A stretch of 7,023 nucleotides of DNA from an uncultured cyanobacterium (GTDB lineage: Bacteria; Cyanobacteriota; Vampirovibrionia; Gastranaerophilales; Gastranaerophilaceae), in the NCBI GenBank assembly GCA_945836835.1, contig CAMAML010000060.1:1-7023 (forward strand). The letters run 5' to 3'. Positions within the stretch are counted from its first letter, which is position 1. Each line of letters begins with the position of its first letter. The translations under genes were made by a program, and so were the position numbers. The notes below the pieces were generated by a model. The model had not been told where the DNA came from. It made no database searches and was given only the letters and a program-made list of their open reading frames with translations. Below are positions 1 to 5,612 of the stretch, piece after piece.

Positions 1-4
1 AAAC

Positions 5-10
5 TATAAT
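5..10 (+). promoter_or_regulatory. Possible -10 box upstream of the 697-residue gene
   Basis: A perfect TATAAT hexamer lies at the left edge of the window. Any -35 element would lie mostly outside the window, so it cannot be judged. If used, transcription would start near position 17 and give a leader of roughly 115 bases before the ATG at 134. The leader is AT-rich and I see no riboswitch or stable hairpin in it. A second AT-rich stretch (TATAAA at 91-96) is a weaker alternative. In such AT-rich DNA a chance match is quite possible. Confidence 0.3.
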
Positions 11-133
11 CAGAGAGCTTGTAATTTTATTATGTAAAGAAACGTAATTAAAATCCTAAAAAAGAGCAATTAGTAAAACTTTTGGGTTTTTATAAAAATA
101 TGTGTAGTCAGTTATGAAAATTAAAGTAGGGAC

Positions 134-2227
134 ATGGCATTAAAAGCAATACAGACGATAACCCCCGAACAGTCAAAAGCAATAATACGGGATAATCGCA
201 GTGGCAATAGACAACAGAAAACAAACGGCACAGCAAACAACAACTCCACGACATTTACGGGCGGGGGCGGAATTGCCGGAGCGTTACTTGATGCTCCGGT
301 TGTGGTTGCGGACGCAATCACCAACGGCGGTTTTGCTTTTTCGTTTATCGCCCAGGATTTTTGCGGCATGGCGATGCCGAGAGTTCTCGAAGGGGTTAAC
401 CGCAGACCGGTGAACCCCGAGACGGGGAAAAAAGAAGGTCCCTACAACTGGGCATTCGCCCGTCGTGAAGGTATTCGTGAAGTTTTGAGCGGACCGAGTG
501 CATTCATTATCCCTATGGGGATTTTGGGCATCGTCAAAAAATTCTCCGGCCCCGCAAACAACGTTCCCGTCAACATGATTAAAGTTTTGGGGTCTAATAT
601 GTCGGAATTTGCTCAAAATGTTGACAACAGCGTTTTGACGGACAAAGTTCAAACCAAAAGAGGGTTTTACCGTAAGGTTTTTGACAACATGCTCCGCACG
701 ACTTTGGGCGAAAATACCCTTCCGCCGGAAAAACTTGAAGAGACCTTAAATTCGTTTGTTGACAAGGCTATCGAGATTGAAAACGCAAAACCGAACAAAA
801 AGTCAATATTTAAGAAGATTGCAAATATCAAGGTTGAAGGTTCTCCGGAAGATTTGACCGAAACTTTCCTCCAAGATATTATGAAACTTAAAAAGAAATA
901 TCTTCCTGCCTCCGTAAACGAAACAACCGTTTCTATCGCTTATGTCGGCGATAATACGGGCAAATCCGAGACACTCGGGTTTAAAAAATTGCTTTCTACT
1001 CTCACGGATTTTTCGGACGACGTAATCGCTACATCTAAAGACAAAATCAAGCATTTGGGTAACGATTTTGACGCCGGCAAGTTTGTTGAAAGTTTCGTTA
1101 ACAGGCGTACCGGCTCAAGAATTGCAACAAACGTCGGGATGTGGCTCTCCGTTGTCGGTTTCTACGCACTCATACCTAAACTTTACTCCCTCGGGCTGAA
1201 GGGCAAGAACCCTGCGTTTGCGACGGAAGAACAAATGAGCAACACGGTCAACGAACCTGACAAAACGAAAACCGCTACAGGCAAAAAAGATGATGGCAAA
1301 AAAACAAAGGATGTTCCGTTCTGCGGTCGGGAAAGATTTTTTACCTCAATTTCAGATAAAGTCTCATCATTTCCAAAATTGTCAAAACTCTTAAGCAGTA
1401 TGGAATTTGACGGAGCGTCAATGTCCGTTGCGGGCATGCTGACATTGCTGTTCGGCTTCTGCCTGCCGACAAGACTTATAAATGCTCCCGATAAATATGA
1501 CCGAAACGAAACTCTTGCAAGAGATATTCCGAGCTTCATTTCCATTCTTTTTGTTGCCCAAGGTATCTCAAGAGGGTTCTCGAAGCTCTTCTCCAAGATT
1601 TCGGGATTAGCTCTCAACATAACGCCGGAAGACCACAACAAAAACTTGTGGACAAAGCTCAGGGACTACTTCTCCCCTGCTTCGGGAATTAACGTTCTTG
1701 ACAATAACCAGTTAAATTCAAAATATACCAATATCCATGAGTACAAAGACGGAATTAACGGGTTCTTTGACTTCATCTCCGAAAACGGCGGTAACGTCAA
1801 GAAGTTATTGCACTTAGACGAGCAGGTCGAAGAACAGGCAAAAATCATCGTCGGAAAAGACATCAAAGACGCAACCTCGGACGAAATCAGAGAGGCGTTC
1901 AGGAACAACAACTCCGATGAGGCTAAAGCCGCTAAAAAGGTTATTGAAGATATATTCAAAGACAGCAAGAACAAGTTTGTTAAATACGCAAAGAGATATA
2001 ACAGTGCCTTCACCTTCCTGTCAACAATCGTCCTTGTACCTTCGTTTATGGTATGGCTTGCAAGAACCTGCGACAGAATGACAAGAAACGCAAGAGCAAA
2101 AGATATGGCTCTTAAAGCTCAACAAAATGCCCCGACGGAGCAAAAAGAAGTCGATAAATTGAATGTCACTTTGACGGCAATTCCAAGCAATTTCAAGCCG
2201 AGCATGAACGGTTTCTTGCATAAATAA
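134..2227 (+). CDS. Unknown 697-residue protein with multiple hydrophobic segments and an N-terminal TFTG motif
   Basis: I do not recognise a characterised family. The start at ATG 134 is preceded by only a weak, closely spaced purine stretch (GTAGGGA at 126-132). The first 45 residues are polar and Asn/Thr-rich and end in TTFTGGGG (39-46). There is no classical signal peptide. Hydrophobic stretches long enough to be membrane or buried helices occur near 47-63 and 67-82, 121-135, 331-353, 429-446, 465-492 and 622-643. Between them lie soluble, charged helical blocks (about 155-320 and 495-620) and a Lys/Asp/Thr-rich linker (365-395). Two parts look distantly alike: about 70-138 and 433-491 both run hydrophobic segment, Pro-Arg, charged R-x-E...R-[D/E] patch, then a Ser/Phe/Ile/Gly-rich hydrophobic helix. 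This suggests an internal duplication (inference). A polytopic inner-membrane or membrane-associated protein is most likely. It appears to be a single-gene unit closed by the terminator at 2243-2278. Confidence 0.9.
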   Translation: MALKAIQTITPEQSKAIIRDNRSGNRQQKTNGTANNNSTTFTGGGGIAGALLDAPVVVADAITNGGFAFSFIAQDFCGMAMPRVLEGVNRRPVNPETGKKEGPYNWAFARREGIREVLSGPSAFIIPMGILGIVKKFSGPANNVPVNMIKVLGSNMSEFAQNVDNSVLTDKVQTKRGFYRKVFDNMLRTTLGENTLPPEKLEETLNSFVDKAIEIENAKPNKKSIFKKIANIKVEGSPEDLTETFLQDIMKLKKKYLPASVNETTVSIAYVGDNTGKSETLGFKKLLSTLTDFSDDVIATSKDKIKHLGNDFDAGKFVESFVNRRTGSRIATNVGMWLSVVGFYALIPKLYSLGLKGKNPAFATEEQMSNTVNEPDKTKTATGKKDDGKKTKDVPFCGRERFFTSISDKVSSFPKLSKLLSSMEFDGASMSVAGMLTLLFGFCLPTRLINAPDKYDRNETLARDIPSFISILFVAQGISRGFSKLFSKISGLALNITPEDHNKNLWTKLRDYFSPASGINVLDNNQLNSKYTNIHEYKDGINGFFDFISENGGNVKKLLHLDEQVEEQAKIIVGKDIKDATSDEIREAFRNNNSDEAKAAKKVIEDIFKDSKNKFVKYAKRYNSAFTFLSTIVLVPSFMVWLARTCDRMTRNARAKDMALKAQQNAPTEQKEVDKLNVTLTAIPSNFKPSMNGFLHK

Positions 2228-2242
2228 GACAAATTTTATAAG

Positions 2243-2278
2243 AAAAAGAGGAGGTCTTGTAAGACTTCCTCTTTTTTT
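2243..2278. terminator. Bidirectional intrinsic terminator between the 697-residue gene and the SRP RNA gene
   Basis: A near-perfect inverted repeat pairs 2243-2258 with 2261-2276, with one G-T wobble (2253/2266). Only two bases separate the arms, so in RNA the loop would be four. The GC-containing core is GAGGAGGTC paired with GACTTCCTC. On the + strand the hairpin is followed by a T run (2272-2278), which suits termination of the 697-residue gene. On the minus strand the complement of the A run 2243-2247 gives a U run after the same hairpin, which suits termination of the SRP RNA transcript. The hairpin starts directly beyond the end of the predicted RNA. The structure is read directly; function in both directions is inferred. 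Confidence 0.88.
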
Positions 2279-2537
2279 AAGCCTTGCCTCTGTCTATCGA
2301 AATTTACGAATTACAGCTACAATCAAAATACCTCTTTTTAAAACCACAACACCCGCAAGTATTGCCTTAGTGCTGCTATGTTTCCATCCTGACACGGTTC
2401 GACAGCTTACGCCGCCACGGTCTTAAACGTCAACGATATTTCAATTTTCAATGTAACTTGCAAACCCCTCACAACAGGCTCTGCACCCCGCCTACACTTC
2501 GGGTCAAGAGATTGCAATTCCCCGTGGAGCAAGGCTT
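2279..2537 (-). ncRNA. ffs: Large (Alu-type) bacterial signal recognition particle RNA
   Basis: This is the RNA scaffold of the signal recognition particle: it binds the Ffh GTPase and guides ribosomes making membrane proteins to FtsY and SecYEG. Read on the minus strand, the helix 8 core is GUG-UCAGG-AUG-GAAA-CAU-AGCAG-CAC at 2395-2370, with the conserved CAGG/AGCAG internal loop, then UAAGG as in Bacillus-type scRNA. Long-range pairing gives the expected rod: UUUAAGACC (2427-2419) with GGUUUUAAA (2345-2337); a 12-bp helix 2446-2435 with 2332-2321; a 13-position helix 2464-2452 with 2315-2303 (one mismatch); and end closure AAGCCUUGC (2537-2529) with GCAAGGCUU (2287-2279). GUUGACGUUU (2434-2425) also matches the Bacillus RNA as I remember it. 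The 5' part folds as an Alu-like domain: UUGCAAUCU recalls the conserved U-G-U/C-AAU core, and CUCU..ACCC pairs with GGGU..AGAG. Length is close to the roughly 270 nt of Bacillus/Clostridium large SRP RNA. Exact ends are set from the closing helix and are approximate. The apical stem-loop departs from the usual UCC-GGAA-GGA. Confidence 0.94.
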
Positions 2538-2543
2538 AGTCAT

Positions 2544-2572
2544 ACCATAACATAAACAAAAATTTTTTTCAC
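2544..2572 (-). promoter_or_regulatory. Candidate promoter of the SRP RNA gene
   Basis: On the minus strand GTGAAA (2572-2567) and TATGGT (2549-2544) are separated by 17 bases, resembling sigma70-type -35 and -10 boxes. A start about seven bases downstream of the -10 falls at about 2537, exactly where the closing helix of the RNA begins. Both hexamers are imperfect; position relative to the RNA end is the main support. Confidence 0.5.
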
Positions 2573-2658
2573 CCCCGATTATGTAATAAATTGTAACTTT
2601 ATGACAAAATTTTTTTTGACGGGTTTTTAAATACCTCGTAAAGGAGAAATTTGTATTT

Positions 2659-3198
2659 ATGAACATTACATTTACGGGATATAAAAACGCAATGGCATCA
2701 ACAATAACTACCATCATGCCTGATACAAACAAGAAGTTTGTTACCCATGCTATTTCCTGCAAACTTACAAATGATCATTACGGACAGGACTTGACCAATT
2801 ATGTGAAAGCACTTGAAAAATCGGAAGGTAAACGCCATCCCTACGATGCTGGTTATATCAATATCATAACACAATACGGGGATGAATTTAATTCACCCAA
2901 AATATACTTGAACGGTGAAGAACTGGAAGTAAACGACAAAAATCTCGGGATCTTTTCTTTCTGTGCAAAATTTCTGAAAAATGTTATGCCAAAAATAAAA
3001 AATCAGCTTACGGAGGGTTATTTCAAAAGCGATGATTTTAACAAACACATTTTTATAGGTCCCAATTTGAAAGAAGTACTGCCCCAAAAAGAGTATAACA
3101 ACATAGCACCAAATCTTGTCAAAGACGAGATAATCCAAAATCAGGCAAAAACAATTTTTGATAACATTCAAACCGTTATGGAAGATTACTTTGCATAA
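2659..3198 (+). CDS. Unknown 179-residue protein beginning with an NITFTG motif
   Basis: No family is recognised. ATG 2659 is chosen because AAGGAG lies at 2641-2646; the spacing of 12 bases is a little long but no other start fits. The protein opens MNITFTGYKNAM, sharing TFTG with the 697-residue protein upstream. The rest is a soluble mixed alpha/beta-looking sequence without signal peptide or membrane segment: aromatic and charged residues in the middle (Y64 to E90), a possible beta strand KIYLNGEELEV (81-91), and helices toward the C-terminus (about 97-118 and 151-177). There is no obvious catalytic motif. Cys34 and Cys102 are the only cysteines. It is flanked by the divergent SRP RNA gene and by a hairpin at 3264-3303, so it is probably a single-gene unit. 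No convincing sigma70 promoter was found for it; a TTGACG at 2616-2621 lacks a properly spaced -10. Confidence 0.82.
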   Translation: MNITFTGYKNAMASTITTIMPDTNKKFVTHAISCKLTNDHYGQDLTNYVKALEKSEGKRHPYDAGYINIITQYGDEFNSPKIYLNGEELEVNDKNLGIFSFCAKFLKNVMPKIKNQLTEGYFKSDDFNKHIFIGPNLKEVLPQKEYNNIAPNLVKDEIIQNQAKTIFDNIQTVMEDYFA

Positions 3199-3263
3199 TC
3201 TTTATCCTCAAATATTAAGTTTTATAAAGTTAGACATTTCAAATTTTAAGAAATGTTAAATTG

Positions 3264-3303
3264 GTTAAAATCATGCTATATCATGGTTTTAACGGTGTTT
3301 TTT
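3264..3303 (+). terminator. Probable intrinsic terminator after the 179-residue gene
   Basis: A 12-bp inverted repeat pairs GTTAAAATCATG (3264-3275) with CATGGTTTTAAC (3282-3293), with one T-G wobble and a six-base loop. Six T follow at 3298-3303 after a four-base gap. The stem is AT-rich and the T run is not directly adjacent, so termination may be modest. It lies 65 bases after the stop codon of the upstream gene. An operator-like palindrome in front of yggS is the alternative reading. Confidence 0.6.
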
Positions 3304-3344
3304 CGACAATTTATATTTAATTTCGGGAAAAAGTTGTCTTAATC

Positions 3345-3373
3345 GGTTAAATGGTTTAAAATAGGTGTATACT
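3345..3373 (+). promoter_or_regulatory. Candidate promoter of the yggS-sepF operon
   Basis: TATACT at 3368-3373 is a good -10 box. Seventeen bases upstream is GGTTAA (3345-3350), a poor -35 match, so an activator or relaxed recognition would be needed. Transcription would start near 3380, leaving a leader of about 33 bases before the ATG at 3413. The motif GGTTTAAA/GGTTAAA recurs around here (3263-3269, 3345-3351, 3353-3360), which may be a binding repeat or simply AT-rich drift. Confidence 0.45.
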
Positions 3374-3412
3374 CATTCTTGAGTGTGTTCTTGTAGGGGT
3401 AGGATAACATTG

Positions 3413-4075
3413 ATGCAAGATATAATTCAAAGAAATCTGAGAGAGATACGGGAACAAATTGCACCTTATAAACCAAATATTATTGCAGTTACGAAGTATT
3501 TCGACAACACGGCGATTGAGGCGGCTTACCGATGCGGGCTTAGAGATTTTGCGGAATCGAGAGCGGTTGAGGCGGTTGACAAAATCCGAAGGTTGCCGAA
3601 AGAAATTCAAGAAGGCTCAAAGTTTCACTTTATAGGGCATCTTCAGGGTAACAAGGTCAGAAAAGTTGTTGAAAATTTTGACTTAATCCAGTCGATAGAT
3701 ACTCTAAAATTGGCACATAGGGTTTCCGAGATTGCCAAAGAAGTCGGAAAAGAGCAAGAGGTTCTGCTCGAGTTGAATATTGCGGATGAAGTTCAAAAGT
3801 TCGGGTTTTCGAGGGCGGAACTGATTGAAAGTTTCGGGGAAATCTTAGAGCTTCCAAACCTCAAAGTTTCGGGGTTGATGAGCATGGCTCCGCTCGGTGC
3901 CGGCGAAGAAGTTATTCGCGGATTGTACGGGCAAGTCGTTGAAATCAAGTCGGAAATAGAAACAAAGTTTTCTATCGATCTGAAAGAGGTTTCAATGGGG
4001 ATGAGCCAAGATTACGTAATTGCGGCACAAGAAGGGGCAACAATGCTCAGGATAGGTAGAAAGTTGTTTAGTTAG
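3413..4075 (+). CDS. yggS: YggS/PLPBP-family pyridoxal phosphate homeostasis protein
   Basis: Members of this family (YggS in E. coli, YlmE in Bacillus, PLPBP/PROSC in humans) bind pyridoxal 5'-phosphate without known catalysis and balance B6 vitamers and amino-/keto-acid pools in the cytosol. The 220-residue length is typical. Visible landmarks of the alanine-racemase-like barrel are AVTKY with the PLP-linking Lys28, FHFIGHLQGNK (71-81), LLELNIADEVQKFGF (118-132), SGLMSMAP (153-160), and the phosphate-binding SMGMSQDY (194-201) and MLRIGR (211-216). The usual GEN segment after the first helices reads FAESR (46-50), a mild departure. ATG 3413 is preferred over an in-frame GTG at 3383 because AGGA (3401-3404) sits eight bases before it and family alignment begins there. 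It is followed after 33 bases by sepF, the ylmE-ylmF order known from Gram-positives and cyanobacteria. Confidence 0.96.
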   Translation: MQDIIQRNLREIREQIAPYKPNIIAVTKYFDNTAIEAAYRCGLRDFAESRAVEAVDKIRRLPKEIQEGSKFHFIGHLQGNKVRKVVENFDLIQSIDTLKLAHRVSEIAKEVGKEQEVLLELNIADEVQKFGFSRAELIESFGEILELPNLKVSGLMSMAPLGAGEEVIRGLYGQVVEIKSEIETKFSIDLKEVSMGMSQDYVIAAQEGATMLRIGRKLFS

Positions 4076-4108
4076 TATAGTAGTAAGATAACGCACGGAG
4101 GAAAAACG

Positions 4109-4612
4109 GTGGCAGTGGTTACAGACAAAATAAGATCGGTAGTGGATTTCTTTGTAAAAGGGTTCGAGCCAAAGGAAACTATTTTTGATGAGATGGGTGA
4201 TGAGGTTATTGAAGATGAGTACGAAGTTGAGGACAATTTAGCGATTGACCCCGCTTACACTTACCAACAAAGACCTGAAAGAACGCAGGACTTGAAGGTT
4301 GTTAATCACCCGAATTACAGAGGATATGAAATCGTGGTTATGGAACCTCGTTCATTTGATGACGCTGCCCAAATCGTTCAATACCTCAAAGACAGAAAGA
4401 CTATCGCAATAAATTTACATTTGCTTGACAAAGAACAATCCCAAAGAACAATAGACTTTGTTTGCGGTGCTGCACTTGCACTGAACGGCAAACCTCAAAA
4501 AGTCGGTGATTTATTCTTCCTTTTCACCCCAAGCAACGTAAAGTTGACCGTTGATATGAATCAGGTTCAAAGCAAGTTTAGCGACTCGTTGTGGAGAGCT
4601 CCAATGCAATAG
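4109..4612 (+). CDS. sepF: Cell division protein SepF
   Basis: SepF binds the C-terminal tail of FtsZ and tethers and bundles FtsZ filaments at the membrane during septum formation; many lineages use it with or in place of FtsA. This 167-residue protein has the standard plan: an N-terminal amphipathic helix (about 4-18, VTDKIRSVVDFFVKG) for membrane binding, an acidic linker (22-47), and the compact SepF domain (about 61-148). Hallmarks are VVMEPRSFDDA (76-86), the INL-HLLDKEQSQRTIDFVCG run (101-120) and KVGDLFFLFTPSNV (131-144); Gly120 lies in the dimer-forming helix. The start is GTG 4109, chosen because GGAGG (4097-4101) is seven bases upstream; the next in-frame Met lies much further in and would lose the membrane helix. 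It is the second gene of the yggS-sepF operon and is followed by a strong terminator. The usual downstream partners (ylmG/yggT, ylmH, divIVA) are absent here. Confidence 0.97.
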   Translation: MAVVTDKIRSVVDFFVKGFEPKETIFDEMGDEVIEDEYEVEDNLAIDPAYTYQQRPERTQDLKVVNHPNYRGYEIVVMEPRSFDDAAQIVQYLKDRKTIAINLHLLDKEQSQRTIDFVCGAALALNGKPQKVGDLFFLFTPSNVKLTVDMNQVQSKFSDSLWRAPMQ

Positions 4613-4656
4613 AGTCCGAGTAATAAGAAGAGGAAAAGAGGATAGTTGTAAAATAC

Positions 4657-4690
4657 GGAGGATGTTCCGATACGGTCATCCTCTTTTTTT
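4657..4690 (+). terminator. Rho-independent terminator of the yggS-sepF operon
   Basis: GAGGATG (4658-4664) pairs with CATCCTC (4677-4683), extended inside by CCG/CGG (4667-4669 with 4673-4675) around an ATA loop. Seven T follow at 4684-4690. It lies 45 bases after the sepF stop codon. Confidence 0.92.
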
Positions 4691-4714
4691 ATGAAAAAGC
4701 TAAGTAATCGTCCT

Positions 4715-4722
4715 CCCCCCCC
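4715..4722 (+). repeat. Run of eight C in the spacer before nadK
   Basis: An uninterrupted C8 tract sits between the sepF terminator and the nadK promoter region, about 30 bases before the candidate -35 box. It stands out because the spacer is otherwise AT-rich. Such tracts can slip during replication, and they are also common places for sequencing length errors. No open reading frame crosses it, so it cannot switch a reading frame here. Confidence 0.8.
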
Positions 4723-4751
4723 AACGACAACAAAAAAATCTTAAAAACCGA

Positions 4752-4780
4752 TTGCCCCGACGGCTTGTCTGTGGTAATTT
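4752..4780 (+). promoter_or_regulatory. Candidate promoter of nadK
   Basis: TTGCCC (4752-4757) and TAATTT (4775-4780) are separated by 17 bases, and TGG precedes the -10 as an extended -10 element (4772-4774). The expected start, about 4786-4790, falls zero to five bases before the ATG at 4791, so the transcript would have almost no leader. This agrees with the lack of a Shine-Dalgarno sequence. The hexamers are weak matches. Confidence 0.4.
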
Positions 4781-4790
4781 TATCTTAGCT

Positions 4791-5591
4791 ATGAGTTACG
4801 AAAATTTTGCAATAGTATACAACAATTTGATAGAAAATTCCGCGACGGTAAAGGACGAGATTGTAAAAATCCTTGAGGGTCGCGGTATTTTGGCGACGGG
4901 GCTTGACATCGACAGCTTAAAAAGCGGGTTCGATTTCGTCATCGTTGTCGGCGGGGACGGGACTATCCTCAAGGCGTCGAGGTTTTACGCAAAATTTGCC
5001 ACACCCGTTTTCGGGATAAATTTAGGACGTTTGGGGTTTTTGTCCCAATCTTCGGCAGAGAATTTGGAATGTTCGTTAATAAAGATTTTGGGCGGAAAAT
5101 TCAAGACGGAAAACAGGATTATGCTCAAGTGTGACGGCAAGCATGCCCTAAACGACATCGTGATAAAGGGTTCGATGTCGGGCAGGACTTCAAAATTTTC
5201 GCTCAAAATTAACGACAAAACGGTTTGCGACTACCTTGCGGACGGGCTGATAATCTCGACACCGACAGGCTCGACCGCTTACGGGCTATCGGCGGGCGGT
5301 CCCGTTTTGTATCCCGCATTGGGTGCGTTTGTCGTCGTGCCGATTTGCCCGCATACCCTCAGTGCAAGACCGCTTGTCGTGCCTGACACCGAAAAGATTT
5401 CAATTATTGCGGGTGAGGAAAATTCTACCTACTTTTTATCCGCCGACGGGCAAGAGTTTTCAAAATGGTTTACCAAAATCGACATAGAAAAATCCGAGTA
5501 TGAGGCAAAACTGGTCTTGCTTGACGACGTGGACTTTTACTCCGTTTTGAAAAACAAATTCGGCTGGGGAACTTCACCCGCTAATTTGTAA
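4791..5591 (+). CDS. nadK: NAD kinase (ATP-dependent, NADP-forming)
   Basis: NAD kinase (EC 2.7.1.23) phosphorylates the 2'-hydroxyl of NAD+ to make NADP+, the only route to NADP(H); it is cytosolic and usually oligomeric. The 266-residue protein shows the whole family signature: VVGGDGTILKA (52-62) with catalytic Asp56, GINLGRLGFL (75-84), the NAD-binding Asn-Asp pair at 121-122, DGLIISTPTGSTAYGLSAGG (151-170), PICPHTLSARPLV (184-196) and SADGQ (217-221). No insertion, truncation or frameshift is seen. The ATG at 4791 is preferred over an in-frame TTG at 4752 because the family begins with a short strand like ENFAIVYN and because the upstream stretch reads like a promoter. No Shine-Dalgarno sequence precedes it. 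The gene stands alone; its stop codon is 21 bases from the stop of the converging gene, and no terminator follows it on the + strand. Confidence 0.96.
   Translation: MSYENFAIVYNNLIENSATVKDEIVKILEGRGILATGLDIDSLKSGFDFVIVVGGDGTILKASRFYAKFATPVFGINLGRLGFLSQSSAENLECSLIKILGGKFKTENRIMLKCDGKHALNDIVIKGSMSGRTSKFSLKINDKTVCDYLADGLIISTPTGSTAYGLSAGGPVLYPALGAFVVVPICPHTLSARPLVVPDTEKISIIAGEENSTYFLSADGQEFSKWFTKIDIEKSEYEAKLVLLDDVDFYSVLKNKFGWGTSPANL
5550..5589 (-). terminator. Possible terminator of the 446-residue gene, inside the 3' end of nadK
   Basis: On the minus strand ACAAATT (5589-5583) can pair with AATTTGT (5560-5554), enclosing an imperfect GC-rich inner part (GGG with CCC), followed by T at 5554-5550. 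It begins 24 bases beyond the stop codon of the minus-strand gene. The outer stem is AT-rich and the T run is short, so this is tentative. Confidence 0.4.
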
Positions 5592-5612
5592 AAACTCAGC
5601 CCTGTTGTTCGA

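Noticed and set aside
284..652. 122-codon open frame on the minus strand inside the 697-residue gene
   Set aside because: It lies opposite a long, coherent + strand gene and shows the composition of an antisense shadow.
2281..2540. tmRNA, 6S RNA or RNase P as identity of the structured RNA
   Set aside because: No tag reading frame or tRNA-like acceptor end and no RNase P core was seen, while the SRP helix 8 internal loop and rod-like pairing fit fully.
2616..2644. TTGACG as -35 box for the 179-residue gene
   Set aside because: At 17-base spacing the -10 position reads TAAAGG and overlaps the ribosome binding site, so it would not make a usable leader.
2469..2762. 97-codon open frame on the minus strand
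   Set aside because: It overlaps the Alu domain of the SRP RNA, its promoter and the start of the 179-residue gene, and its sequence looks like no protein family. It is a chance frame.
3383..3412. GTG as a longer start for yggS
   Set aside because: It adds ten residues not expected in the family and overlaps the ribosome binding site of the better ATG at 3413.
4752..4790. TTG as a longer start for nadK
   Set aside because: It has no ribosome binding site and its extra 13 residues precede the conserved first strand; the stretch reads better as a promoter.
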